NCBI GenBank assembly: GCA_030537895.1
Contig: JAUNVA010000001.1
Coordinates: forward strand, 124,001-188,000
Direction of reading: 5' to 3'
Length of the DNA stretch: 64,000 nucleotides
Source of the DNA: Bowdeniella nasicola
GTDB lineage: Bacteria > Actinomycetota > Actinomycetes > Actinomycetales > Actinomycetaceae
Under the pieces are notes generated by a model. It did not search any database. It saw only the letters and a list, made by a program, of their open reading frames with translations, and was not told the DNA's origin. Position 1 is the stretch's first letter; each line of letters opens with the position of its first letter. A program made the translations under genes and the position numbers. Below, one piece after another: positions 18,295-27,295 of the stretch.

Positions 18295-19926
18295 CTAGGG
18301 ACGCTCGGGCGCGTCGTCCTCCTGCGCGGGGAGGGTGACGACGAGAGCCGAGTGGATCAGGCCGAACCCCCACCCGATATCGCGTACGTGCAGGCGCGCG
18401 TCGGCTCGCTGCGCGAGGCGACGGTAGTCCGCCGTGGAACGCAGTGGGCGGCCTTGGGAGACGAGCGATGCGAGCGAGAGCGCGGCCACCGCCTTATCGC
18501 GCACGGCCCGATCGGAGGTCGCCTCGAGGAGCACGACGACGGAGCACACACGCAGTGCGCCGCTCAAATAGGCTGCGGCACGCTCGTCGTCGAGTGAGCC
18601 GAGCACTCCCGCGAGGACGGCCGCATCGGCGGGGCCAGCCGATGGCACATCGGAAACCGCCTCCCCGTCGGGCAGATCCGCGGCGAGCGTGGCCGAGCCC
18701 GCCACGAGGATCCGTGTGGCGCCGGCGAGCTCGGGTAGTTCGCGCACCGGCCCGACGAGGTAGGGCAGGAAGCCTTCGTCGACCGTCGGGATGACGCCCC
18801 CGAGGCCGCGCCCCGTGCGGAGCACCTCGGGGAGCTTCAGCAGCCCGAGCTCCCCCTGGGCCCGGGGATTGGCGAGGTTCAGGTGAGACTCAGCTTCCTC
18901 TTCGAGCAGGACGCCGCCAAGATCGCTGAGGGCGCCGTCGCTATCGAGGAGTCCGAGTAACGTCATGGCGTCGAGCAGTGGGGGCAGGAGTGCGGGATTG
19001 ATCCCCGTCGCCGCGGCAAGCTGTTCCGGGCTCGTGAGCCCCTCGGCCAGGAGGGCAGGAAGGCCGAGTGTCACGACGACTCGGAGCAGTAGCGGTGGAC
19101 CAAGGTCAGCCATGTGGTAGATCCGCGACGTGAGCTCGAGCGGGTCCGTATCGCCCGTGCGACGCCAGTATCCGACGACCTCGACGTCTTCCTTCGGTAG
19201 CAGCGAGCGCAGGTGCCGTCGGATTCTCGTGATCGAGAGCGCTTCACCTGCGACGAATGCGAACGTGCCCTCGGGAAGGTGGAGGGTCTCCACTTCGTCG
19301 GCAAGCAGTCGAGAATGTCCTGCACTGACGCCGTCTCGCACGACATAGCGGACCTCCACGCCCGCGGGGTGGGTGAGGTCCTGACGATCGGCGGTGCTGG
19401 GGACCTCAAGAATCGCGAGTCCCTGGGCATCGGCGGGGAGTTCTTCCAGAGCGCGCGCGATCGCGGGCAGGGCGGTTTCATCGCCCACAAAGAGGTGGTA
19501 CGACGCGTGTGGACTGAAACCCGCGCAGGACTTCGGGCCGGCGATAAAGATCGTGTCACCGGGCCGGGCGGCGTCGGCCCAGGCCGCCGCAAGGCCCCCA
19601 CGGTGACGCACGAAGTCGACGTCGATCACCCCGGCCTCACCGTCCCAGGCGCGGACCGTATAGGAGCGGGTCGAGGAGAAGATCTCCCGGTTCCACTCGA
19701 AGCGGTCCCCGCGGGGGATGCCGATGTCAGCCTTGCGCACTCCGGGCCGGACAATGATCTTGATGTGGTCGTCCCAGCCCGTGGAGGTGAACCCGGACTG
19801 CGCCGTCAACTCTTCGCTTTGTAGCCGCACGCGCCGCATCGCAGGGCTGAGGTCCCACGCCTCGACCACTTCCGCTTCGCGGACGCGAATGGGGTGTGTC
19901 GTCAGCGGTCGGGACGTGCGCGCCAT
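18295..19926 (-). CDS. Siderophore-interacting protein fused to a degenerate methyltransferase-like domain
   Basis: 543 residues in two parts. Residues 10-257 are a complete siderophore-interacting (ferric reductase-like) flavoprotein: the FAD motif RSYT (87-90), the family motif GDETALPAIARAL (148-160) and the usual C-terminal GYWRR (252-256). Residues about 262-535 look like an O-methyltransferase: a dimerisation/winged-helix segment (LGLPALLAEGLTSPEQLAAATGI ... LLGLL) followed by a Rossmann-like region whose SAM glycine loop is degraded (ILVAGSATL, 406-414). Known SIPs release iron from ferri-siderophores in the cytoplasm. The promoter carries a clear iron box, so expression should rise in iron starvation. 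The role of the second domain is unknown. Confidence 0.82.
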   Translation of the reverse strand: MARTSRPLTTHPIRVREAEVVEAWDLSPAMRRVRLQSEELTAQSGFTSTGWDDHIKIIVRPGVRKADIGIPRGDRFEWNREIFSSTRSYTVRAWDGEAGVIDVDFVRHRGGLAAAWADAARPGDTIFIAGPKSCAGFSPHASYHLFVGDETALPAIARALEELPADAQGLAILEVPSTADRQDLTHPAGVEVRYVVRDGVSAGHSRLLADEVETLHLPEGTFAFVAGEALSITRIRRHLRSLLPKEDVEVVGYWRRTGDTDPLELTSRIYHMADLGPPLLLRVVVTLGLPALLAEGLTSPEQLAAATGINPALLPPLLDAMTLLGLLDSDGALSDLGGVLLEEEAESHLNLANPRAQGELGLLKLPEVLRTGRGLGGVIPTVDEGFLPYLVGPVRELPELAGATRILVAGSATLAADLPDGEAVSDVPSAGPADAAVLAGVLGSLDDERAAAYLSGALRVCSVVVLLEATSDRAVRDKAVAALSLASLVSQGRPLRSTADYRRLAQRADARLHVRDIGWGFGLIHSALVVTLPAQEDDAPERP

Positions 19927-19958
19927 GGCTCACCTTTCGACAGGGCAGTGTGCTCACC

Positions 19959-19977
19959 TGAGCTTAGGCAAACCTAA
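19959..19977 (-). promoter_or_regulatory. Iron box (DtxR/IdeR-type operator)
   Basis: The 19-mer TGAGCTTAGGCAAACCTAA matches the IdeR/DtxR consensus TTAGGTTAGGCTAACCTAA at 16 of 19 positions. It covers the -10 box and most of the spacer of the SIP-fusion promoter, the expected place for an iron-dependent repressor. Confidence 0.8.
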
Positions 19978-19989
19978 GTGACTGGTCAA
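19961..19989 (-). promoter_or_regulatory. Promoter of the SIP-fusion gene
   Basis: On the minus strand a -35 TTGACC (19984-19989) and a -10 TAAGCT (19961-19966) are separated by 17 bases. An AAAGGTGAG ribosome site follows just before the ATG at 19926, so this gene has a normal leader. Confidence 0.65.
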
Positions 19990-20040
19990 TGTCCCTTTGC
20001 CGCGCGGCGGTCCAGAGTAATAGAGCGTCCTGTGGACCCT

Positions 20041-21990
20041 TCACCGACGGCGTGTGCCGAAGATTGTACGGGTGATCTCCCGGGTGATCGTCCGTCCGGC
20101 GGTGCGCAGCATGTCCTCCATGATCCGTCCCCGCCGCGCCTCGGCGCGCTCCTGCTCGCGCTTGGCCGCGGCCGCCTCCTTTTCCGCCTGCTTGCGCATC
20201 CGTTCGAACTCTTTGGCCCGTTCCTTCTCGGCCGCCTCGGCCTCTTTGCGAGCAGCCTGTGCGGCGGCGGCCTCGGCTTCGGCGCGTGCTTCGGCTGCCG
20301 TTTCTTCCTCTTCGCGGGCTTGCAAGAGTTCGTAGGCGGACTCGCGATCGACCGCTTCCCCGTAGGTCGCGAGTGCGGGGGAGGAGGCCACGATGCGTTC
20401 CGCAACGCCCGCACTCGCCGGTCCCATGACGGCGGCCGGAGCGAAGAGGCGGGTGGGGGCGACCGGTGTCGGTCGGCCCTTCTTATCCAGGACGGTGATG
20501 ACCGCCTCGCCCGTGCCCAGGCTCGTAAGGACCTCCGACAGATCATAGGGCGAGGTAGGGAAGGTTGAGACGGTCTGCTTCAGACGCTTCGCGTCGTTCG
20601 GTGTGAACGCCCGCAGGGCGTGCTGCACACGCGCCCCGAGCTGTGCGAGGACGTCCGCGGGGACGTCCTTGGGGGTCTGGGTGACGAAGAAGACCCCCAC
20701 GCCCTTCGAGCGCACGAGCCGTACCGTCTTCACCACTTCCGCCAGGAATGCGTCGGAGGCCCGATCAAAAAGGAGGTGAGCTTCATCGAAAAAGAAGACC
20801 AGGCGTGGCTTGTCGACGTCGCCCACTTCCGGCAGGTCCTCGAAAAGGGAGGCCAGCAGCCACATCACGAACGTCGAGAAGAGTGCTGGCTGGTCATGCA
20901 CGGACGGCAATTCGAGCAGTGAGATGACACCGCCCTCAGACCCTGAGGTGAGCAGATCGGAGGTCTTGAATGCCGGTTCGCCGAAGAATTGATCGCCGCC
21001 TTGCGCCTCGAGCGCGGAGATCTCTCGCAGGATTACGCCCGCAGTCGCCGTCGAGATTCCCCCGATAGCCTTCAGCTCCGGTTTGCCGCGTTCGCTGGTG
21101 AGATAGTGGACGACGGCGCGCAGGTCCTTCAGGTCGATGAGGTCGAGACCCTCGCTATCCGCCCAATGACTGATGAGTTGGAGTGCCGATTCCTGGGTTT
21201 CGTTAAGACCGAGCACACGCGTGAGCAAAAGGGGCCCGAAGTCGGTGACGGTCGTGCGTATCGGTACCCCCACGCCCGTCTCACCGAGGCGGTAGAGCGC
21301 AACGGGGAAGGATTCCCCCGCCCAGTCTTGGCCGAGCGCCTCGGTTCGCTCGGTGAGTGCGCCCGACGCTGAGCCGGCCTGTGCAAGCCCGGTGAGGTCC
21401 CCCTTAATATCGGTGATAAACGAGGGCACCCCGGCTGCGGAAAGCCGCTCCGCCAGGAGCTGCAGCGTACGGGTCTTACCCGTGCCGGTTGCGCCAGCCA
21501 CCAGCCCGTGCCGGTTGAGCATTTCCATGGGGAGTCCGATCCGTGTGTGCGGATCTGGGGTGCCATCGACCAAAAGTGCGCCGAGCTCCAGTGTCAGGCC
21601 CTCGTGGGAGTAGCCTTCCCGCACCGTCCTCACCCACGGATCCGCGGCAGGGGGGATGGTCTCATCCGGCTCGCCTGAGCCCTCCTGTGCACCGTTCGCG
21701 GGGGTTGCGGCGTCATCGTGCTGCTCCTTCGGCGCCGCTTCCGCTGTGCTGATCTGAGCGTCATCGTGAGGGGCGTGAGGTCCCGCACTCTCACTCCCTT
21801 TGCGGGACCCGCCATCCGTCTCACCCGCCGGGTCATCCTGGTGGGGGGCTGCCGCCTGCGCCGCCTCTAAAGCGGCCTTTGCCGCGGCCGCTTTCGCGGC
21901 CGCCGCCTTGGCAGCGGCTTCGGCCGCTTCCGCTTCGGCCTGTGCGGCCTGGGCCTGCAGCGCAGCGAGATCGGGTGTGGGCTCAGTCAT
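20041..21990 (-). CDS. HerA-like ATPase (DUF853 / YjgR type)
   Basis: 649 residues. The N-terminus (8-48) is an Ala/Glu-rich probable coiled coil, then a disordered linker to about 110. The FtsK/HerA-type ATPase core has Walker A GATGTGKT at 166-173, ITDIKGDLTGL soon after, and Walker B LVFFFDEAH in the middle. FFVTQTPKDVPADVLAQLG and the C-terminal Ala/Glu/Lys-rich coiled coil (about 550-630) match the DUF853 family. Relatives are hexameric DNA- or protein-translocating ATPases of unproven role. The ATG follows a TAGGAT -10 box by 6 bases. Divergent from the DegV gene, 53 bases away. Confidence 0.85.
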   Translation of the reverse strand: MTEPTPDLAALQAQAAQAEAEAAEAAAKAAAAKAAAAKAALEAAQAAAPHQDDPAGETDGGSRKGSESAGPHAPHDDAQISTAEAAPKEQHDDAATPANGAQEGSGEPDETIPPAADPWVRTVREGYSHEGLTLELGALLVDGTPDPHTRIGLPMEMLNRHGLVAGATGTGKTRTLQLLAERLSAAGVPSFITDIKGDLTGLAQAGSASGALTERTEALGQDWAGESFPVALYRLGETGVGVPIRTTVTDFGPLLLTRVLGLNETQESALQLISHWADSEGLDLIDLKDLRAVVHYLTSERGKPELKAIGGISTATAGVILREISALEAQGGDQFFGEPAFKTSDLLTSGSEGGVISLLELPSVHDQPALFSTFVMWLLASLFEDLPEVGDVDKPRLVFFFDEAHLLFDRASDAFLAEVVKTVRLVRSKGVGVFFVTQTPKDVPADVLAQLGARVQHALRAFTPNDAKRLKQTVSTFPTSPYDLSEVLTSLGTGEAVITVLDKKGRPTPVAPTRLFAPAAVMGPASAGVAERIVASSPALATYGEAVDRESAYELLQAREEEETAAEARAEAEAAAAQAARKEAEAAEKERAKEFERMRKQAEKEAAAAKREQERAEARRGRIMEDMLRTAGRTITREITRTIFGTRRR

Positions 21991-21996
21991 GGTCTC

Positions 21997-22002
21997 ATCC
22001 TA
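21997..22002 (-). promoter_or_regulatory. -10 box (TAGGAT) of the HerA-like gene
   Basis: Minus-strand TAGGAT, 6 bases before the ATG at 21990, predicts a leaderless mRNA. Confidence 0.45.
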
Positions 22003-22031
22003 ATGGCGGCTTGGAATCGCGCGAAGGGCCG

Positions 22032-22037
22032 TAGGCT
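22032..22037 (+). promoter_or_regulatory. -10 box (TAGGCT) of the degV-family gene
   Basis: TAGGCT lies 6 bases before the ATG at 22044. The two divergent -10 boxes are only 29 bases apart, so the two polymerases would compete for the same stretch. Confidence 0.5.
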
Positions 22038-22043
22038 AGGGAT

Positions 22044-22862
22044 ATGTCGTTCGCTGTGGTGACGGACCAGACCTCCGGGCTTGATCCGTCGCTGGTTGCC
22101 ACTCTCAGGCCGGAGCATGCGGTCGCCCCACTGTTGACGGTCCCGCTCGTGGTCTCGCGGGTCGGCGATCGCCTCACCACGTCCCAACCTGCTATCGCAC
22201 AGATCCGCGAGGTCCTCCGAGACGCGTCGGACGGCGGCCGCCTCCCGGTCGTCGCCCCGGTGCTCTCCGCTCGAATCTCGGGTACCGGTCAGGCGTTTCG
22301 TGTGGCCGCCGCGCAGGAGGGCGTCACCTGTGAGGTCATTGACACCCGCACTGTGGGCGGAGCCCTCGCACTCGCGGCCCTTGCCGCCACGTGCCAGCGC
22401 GATGCGAACGCTGCCGCCGCCGTCGTCCGGGAGATGAGCGCAAAGTCCGCCACCGGGCTGGTGGTGGCCGACTTGAAAGCCCTCGCCCGCGGCGGTCGGC
22501 TCCAGGCCCCGAAGGCGGCACTCGGGACGGCGCTTGGCATTGTCCCACTGATCGAGATGCGCGACGGCGCCCTGCAGGTCACCGACATGGTTCGCGGCCG
22601 GATGCGGGCGCGTCGTCGTCTGGTCACACGGGTCCTCGAACACGTGACGGGGCGCGGCAAGGCGCGTAACCGTACGATCGAGCCGGTGGATATCGCCGTG
22701 CACTGTGCCGACGCGGATGACGACCTGATCGGGCTGGTCGATGCGGCCCTTGCCGAGGCCGAACTCACCGTGCGCCGCCGCGTCACCATGGGGTTGCCGG
22801 AGGTCTTGCGCGCCCACACGGGGGACGAGTTCTGGGGATTCGCACTCACGCCGGCCCTGTAA
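22044..22862 (+). CDS. DegV family fatty-acid-binding protein
   Basis: 272 residues. The N-terminal AVVTDQTSGLDP and the SARISGTGQAF segment match the DegV motifs that bind the fatty-acid carboxylate. LKALARGGRL and IVPLIEMRDG match the second domain. DegV/FakB proteins bind a fatty acid; in Firmicutes FakB presents it to a FakA kinase, and no FakA is in this window. The specific role in actinobacteria is not established. Its own promoter gives a leaderless start. Confidence 0.85.
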   Translation: MSFAVVTDQTSGLDPSLVATLRPEHAVAPLLTVPLVVSRVGDRLTTSQPAIAQIREVLRDASDGGRLPVVAPVLSARISGTGQAFRVAAAQEGVTCEVIDTRTVGGALALAALAATCQRDANAAAAVVREMSAKSATGLVVADLKALARGGRLQAPKAALGTALGIVPLIEMRDGALQVTDMVRGRMRARRRLVTRVLEHVTGRGKARNRTIEPVDIAVHCADADDDLIGLVDAALAEAELTVRRRVTMGLPEVLRAHTGDEFWGFALTPAL

Positions 22863-22936
22863 GTCCCCAGGCCGCAGTTCACACGCCGGTATCCACCGTT
22901 GCCCACGGTGGCCTTCGGGTGGCGGTGGATTCCCCC

Positions 22937-22942
22937 TAGCGT
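22937..22942 (+). promoter_or_regulatory. -10 box (TAGCGT) of comEA
   Basis: TAGCGT is 6 bases upstream of the comEA ATG at 22949. Confidence 0.4.
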
Positions 22943-22948
22943 GGACGC

Positions 22949-23722
22949 ATGTCCAGGTCAGCCCACCGCTCGGCGCGCCATCGCCTCGCGAGTGCGCCGC
23001 CGGCCCGCCCCCGACGCACTCGCCTTGGCACACAGCACCTCATTGCGCTCGTGGTGGCACTCGCGATGGTGCTCGGTGGGATCCTGGCCATGCGGCTCTT
23101 CGCCGCGAACTCCGCCGAGGTCATCGCTACCGAGCCGCCCGCCGCGAGTTTGCGTCCCCTGCCGGACTCGCCACTTTCCGACGGAGCTGCGGCGTCGTCG
23201 CCGGACTCGTCCGCGTCCCCGCCGCCGGTTTCGGAGGGACACGGAATCAGCGACCGTGGAGATGACACGGCGGCCAGTGAGAACGCACCCTGCGTCATCT
23301 ACCTCACCGGTCACGTGCAAGAGCCGGGGCTGGTGGAGCTGACCGAGGGAGCTCGCGTGGGCGACGCCATCGAGGCGGCGGGCGGTTTCACACCACGTGC
23401 CGACGTCGCGAGCGTCAACTTGGCTCGCCCAGTGACCGACGGCGAACACCTGCACGTGCGTGCCCCCGGGGAGAGTGCCCCGCCCTCCGCCGGCAGAACA
23501 CGGGAAACGACCGACGTCGAGAGCGAGGAGCCCATCAACGTCAATACCGCCGATTCCTCACGCCTTCAGGAGCTTCCAGGCATCGGTCCTGCACTCGCTG
23601 CCCGGATCATTGAACACCGAAAGGCGAATGGGCCATTTACGAGCGTTGATCAGCTCGACGACGTCTCTGGGATTGGCTCAGCGCTGCTTTCTCGCCTGCG
23701 CGATCACGTGCGCGTGTCATGA
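22949..23722 (+). CDS. comEA: ComEA-like DNA-binding competence protein
   Basis: 257 residues. A basic N-terminus and a signal-anchor helix (about 28-51) precede a disordered Pro/Ser-rich stretch, an SLBB domain (about 113-172, VYLTGHVQEPG-like start) and a C-terminal double helix-hairpin-helix (about 194-257: INVNTADSSRLQELPGIGPALA, VDQLDDVSGIG). It should bind incoming DNA outside the membrane and feed it to ComEC, whose gene overlaps by 4 bases (ATGA). Competence itself is not proven; many actinobacteria keep comEA/comEC without known transformability. Confidence 0.92.
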   Translation: MSRSAHRSARHRLASAPPARPRRTRLGTQHLIALVVALAMVLGGILAMRLFAANSAEVIATEPPAASLRPLPDSPLSDGAAASSPDSSASPPPVSEGHGISDRGDDTAASENAPCVIYLTGHVQEPGLVELTEGARVGDAIEAAGGFTPRADVASVNLARPVTDGEHLHVRAPGESAPPSAGRTRETTDVESEEPINVNTADSSRLQELPGIGPALAARIIEHRKANGPFTSVDQLDDVSGIGSALLSRLRDHVRVS

Positions 23723-26289
23723 GGCGCGAGTTCCAGGAAGGCACAGGCGTGCGTGTCCTGGACCTGCGCCTCCTCCCACCGGCAATAGGTCTGTGGACTG
23801 GAGCGGCGAGTGCGCGTGCCGTGGAGCTGCCTGAAGCGCTGCCGCTACCGGTCGCCCCTTCCGGTTTCGGGTCGCCGGATGCGCGTGCGCTTTCGCCGGC
23901 GCTGACGTTCACCAGCGGATGGGGTCCGATTCTCGCGGCTGTGCTGCTGCTCGGCTGGCTCGCGGCAGTGGTCGAGCGTAGGAGACGGCGAGGACGCCAT
24001 CTGCACCCGCCGGGCATCGGCGTCGTAGCCACCTTTCTGGTGGGGCTTCTCATCGGCTCGAGCGCCGTCGTTATCGATTCCTTCACGCGGGGCACGGTTC
24101 TGGCCGATGCCGCAACAGACCCCGCACCACTGTTCCTGGAAGTGCGTGGGCTTGCCCGCTCCGACCCTGTCGAGCTGTCGGTCGGGGCGAGCGACCGACG
24201 CGGCCACCGCCTCGAGGTGGACGTGCGGGCGGTCTGTCATCGCGGACGGTGCCGACCGGATCGAGAACGGGTGCTCGCCATCGCCGAAGCCGGACATGTT
24301 CGCGCGGGTCAGGAGGTGAGCATCCGTGGTCGCGTGCGGCCGAGTCAACATAGCTATCAGGTCGCCGCCCTTGTGCTGGGGACACGAGTGCAGGTGCTTT
24401 CCGAGCCACGCGGCATCGCCGCCCTTACCGATCGCTTCCGAGTGGGGCTGCGATCGGTGACACACGGATTGCCTCCCCAGGCACGTGGACTCGTTCCCGG
24501 AATCGCGATCGGTGATGATCGGGCACTGCCCGAGCAGTTAAGGACTGACCTACAGACGGCCTCGCTCACCCACCTAACCGCCGTCTCTGGTGCCCACGTG
24601 GCGATCGTGCTCGCGCTCGTCTTGTTCATGATTCCACCCGCCGGTGCGCTGCCCGCCGCCCTTATCACCGTGGTGTCGCTCGCCCTCATCGTGGGCCCCA
24701 TGCCATCGATCCTGCGCGCCTCTGTCATGGGGGCGATCCTGGCATGGGCTCGCTTCCGAGGGCGCGAGGCGGCGGGCCTGCCCGCCCTGGGGGCCGCCAT
24801 CATGCTGATCATTATCGTCTGGCCGCAGTCCGCTCTGTCCTACGGCTTCGCACTATCCGTGGCCGCGACGGCGGCGCTCCTTCTCTTCTCTCCCGTTCTT
24901 GCACGCGTCCTCGGGCGGTGGATGGGAATGCAGCTCGCGCGAACCCTTGCCATCCCGCTGTCCGCGAACCTCGCCTGTGCGCCGATCCTGGCCTCCTTCA
25001 CCGGCCAGGTGAGCCCGTACGGCGTTCTCGCAAACGTGCTTGCCACCCCCGCATTTCCACCCGCCTTGATCCTCGCCATGGTCACGGCGCTGGTGGCGGT
25101 GCCCGCGCCCGGACTCGCGTCGCTTGCGGCTCATGCGTCGGGGTGGTTCACGGGATGGATTGCGCGAGTGGCCACGGGGGTGGCAGACCTTCCCGGGGCA
25201 CGCCTGAGCGTGGGCTCTGGAGCCGCGGGCGTGGCGACTGTAGGTTTCGCCAGTGTCCTGGTGCTGGCGATGGTGCTCGGGCTCGACCATCGTGCGCGCG
25301 TGCGCCCATCAGTGGGCGAGAGCCCGACGACCTCGGGGCTCGGTGCTCACCGGCGATCCCGCGCCCGCCATCGGAGCCGTAGCAGGCGCTCGGGGTGGGC
25401 GGCGCGTGGTGCCGGGATCGCCGGCGGCGTCGCGGCCGTAGTCGGCTTCACGATCTGGTCTGCTGCCCCGTGGCGAGGGGCCCCAAGTGCTCCATGGCAG
25501 ATGTTCCAGTGCGATATCGGCCAGGGATCGGCCTTTCTAGCCCGTACGGGGCCGGCCTCCGCCATCCTCATCGATGTGGGGAATACCGACTCTGGCATCG
25601 ATCGCTGTCTGCGCGACGCCGGCATTACGCACCTCGATCGGGTCTTCCTCTCCCATCCACACGCCGATCACGTGGGTGGGCTCGGCGACGTCCTGGACAC
25701 CGTCGACGTTGATGCCATCGTCATCGGCCCGGGACACCATCCACGGAAGAACCTCGCGCGCATCCGCGAGGAGGCCCGCGAGCATGGCGTCGACCTCGTG
25801 GATGCCCTGCATACCGGCAGGGATTTGGCAGGGACCGAGGGATGGAGCGCCTGGGTGATTGTGGGGCCCACCGCAGAGCTCGCCAGAGCGCGCGATACGC
25901 AGGACGGCGCCAACGACCTCTCACTGATCGTTTACGTGCGCACGGCAACTCTGACCGCACTCATCCTCGGCGATATCGAACTGGAGGGCCAGGACGCGCT
26001 CACCGGCACGTGGCACAGGCTCTGCCACGCGCGGGCCTGTCCACGCGTGGACGTCCTCGTCATGGCGCATCACGGTTCGTCCCGTCAGTTGCCGGCCTTG
26101 GCCGAGGCCGTGAATGCGCCCGTCGTCGTCGTGAGCGTGGGAGAGAACGACTACGGACATCCGGCGTCCGCTGCTCTTGACCTCTATCGGAGTACGGGCG
26201 CCCACATCTATCGCACGGACCGGCACGGGCACGTGCGATTCGCCCGGGTCGAGGAAGGGATCTCGGTGCAGACCGAGCGCGTTCCGTGA
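23719..26289 (+). CDS. comEC: ComEC/Rec2 DNA-uptake channel protein
   Basis: 856 residues with the three ComEC parts: N-terminal TM helices and an OB-like region (about 130-235), the multi-helix competence channel (about 250-520, including THLTAVSGAHVAIVLAL), and a metallo-beta-lactamase-like domain (about 590-850) with HPHADH (646-651) and the downstream MAHHGSS. The full metal motif suggests an active nuclease-type domain. A basic, Arg-rich linker (about 530-560) separates channel and hydrolase. Translationally coupled to comEA. Confidence 0.93.
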   Translation: MRREFQEGTGVRVLDLRLLPPAIGLWTGAASARAVELPEALPLPVAPSGFGSPDARALSPALTFTSGWGPILAAVLLLGWLAAVVERRRRRGRHLHPPGIGVVATFLVGLLIGSSAVVIDSFTRGTVLADAATDPAPLFLEVRGLARSDPVELSVGASDRRGHRLEVDVRAVCHRGRCRPDRERVLAIAEAGHVRAGQEVSIRGRVRPSQHSYQVAALVLGTRVQVLSEPRGIAALTDRFRVGLRSVTHGLPPQARGLVPGIAIGDDRALPEQLRTDLQTASLTHLTAVSGAHVAIVLALVLFMIPPAGALPAALITVVSLALIVGPMPSILRASVMGAILAWARFRGREAAGLPALGAAIMLIIIVWPQSALSYGFALSVAATAALLLFSPVLARVLGRWMGMQLARTLAIPLSANLACAPILASFTGQVSPYGVLANVLATPAFPPALILAMVTALVAVPAPGLASLAAHASGWFTGWIARVATGVADLPGARLSVGSGAAGVATVGFASVLVLAMVLGLDHRARVRPSVGESPTTSGLGAHRRSRARHRSRSRRSGWAARGAGIAGGVAAVVGFTIWSAAPWRGAPSAPWQMFQCDIGQGSAFLARTGPASAILIDVGNTDSGIDRCLRDAGITHLDRVFLSHPHADHVGGLGDVLDTVDVDAIVIGPGHHPRKNLARIREEAREHGVDLVDALHTGRDLAGTEGWSAWVIVGPTAELARARDTQDGANDLSLIVYVRTATLTALILGDIELEGQDALTGTWHRLCHARACPRVDVLVMAHHGSSRQLPALAEAVNAPVVVVSVGENDYGHPASAALDLYRSTGAHIYRTDRHGHVRFARVEEGISVQTERVP

Positions 26290-26296
26290 GAAGGTG

Positions 26297-27295
26297 ATGT
26301 ACGTGTCTGCACGCCGTCAAGCCGCCACCGCCGGGTGGGATAACGTCGAGCTCGCGCCCGTCGTCCTCATTAAGGGGCCCGAGGCTGTGCTCGCCGACCG
26401 CGCCGTCGCGCGGCTCACCGCCCAAGCCCGGGACACGGACCCCGACACCGAGATCACCCACGTACAGGCCGCCGCTTACGCGCCGGGCCAGTTGACCGTG
26501 TTGACGTCGCCTTCGCTCTTCGGCGAGCGGCGCCTGATCATCGTCGAGGGGGCCGAACATATGAATGACGCCTTCCTCACTGACATGCTCGCCTATGCGA
26601 AGGCCCCGCAAGACGAATGCTGGGTCATTATCCGGCATGGGGGAGGGCAGCGCGGCGCCAAACTGGTGAAGGCGCTTACCGGCACCTATCCGTGCGTCGC
26701 GTGCGATCAGATCAAATCCGATGCTGACAAGGCACGTTTTGTCTCCTCTGACTTTGCGCGCGCGCGCCGGAGGATCGCGAATGACGCCGTCGTGGCCCTG
26801 GTGGAGGCCGTGGGCTCCGACGTCGCAGAACTCGCCTCCGCCAGTGCACAGCTCATTGCCGATACCGAGGGGACGGTGAGCGTGGACGTCGTGCGGCGCT
26901 ATTACGGGCACCGCGTCGAAGCGACGGGATTCGCCGTGGCCGATGCCGTCATCGCCGGACGGAGTGCCACCGCACTTGCCCTGCTGCGGCACGCGGTCGA
27001 TACGGGAACATCACCGGTGCCAATCGTGGCCGCGCTCGCGATGAAGCTCCGCACGATGGCACGCGTCGGCGGTGCGCGAAATATGCGGGCGAAGGACTTG
27101 GGGCTCGCTCCTTGGCAAGTAGAGCGTGCCCGCCGAGATTTGCGAGGGTGGACTCCCGAGGCGCTTGGAGCCGCCATCATGGCCGTGGCCGCCGCGGATG
27201 AGGGCGTGAAAGGCGGCGCGAAGGATCCCATCTATGCCGTGGAAAAGGCAATCCTCACTATCGGCCGCGCACGGGCGAGCGCCAGACGTCGCTGA
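26297..27295 (+). CDS. holA: DNA polymerase III delta subunit
   Basis: About 332 residues, normal HolA size. It has the N-terminal AAA+-like domain without a Walker A motif (VVLIKGPEAVLADRAVARL), LFGERRLIIVEGAE, and the C-terminal helical domain ending in KDPIYAVEKAILTIGRA. It opens the beta clamp in the clamp loader. The frame is open back to 26177, inside comEC. A GAGAAGG site at 26288-26294 suits a GTG at 26303 better than the ATG at 26297, so the start is uncertain by two codons. Confidence 0.92.
   Translation: MYVSARRQAATAGWDNVELAPVVLIKGPEAVLADRAVARLTAQARDTDPDTEITHVQAAAYAPGQLTVLTSPSLFGERRLIIVEGAEHMNDAFLTDMLAYAKAPQDECWVIIRHGGGQRGAKLVKALTGTYPCVACDQIKSDADKARFVSSDFARARRRIANDAVVALVEAVGSDVAELASASAQLIADTEGTVSVDVVRRYYGHRVEATGFAVADAVIAGRSATALALLRHAVDTGTSPVPIVAALAMKLRTMARVGGARNMRAKDLGLAPWQVERARRDLRGWTPEALGAAIMAVAAADEGVKGGAKDPIYAVEKAILTIGRARASARRR

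Noticed and set aside
21840-21990. GCC-rich repeat-like DNA in the 5' part of the HerA-like gene
   Set aside because: It encodes an Ala/Glu-rich coiled coil in frame; it is protein low complexity, not a tandem DNA repeat or mobile element.
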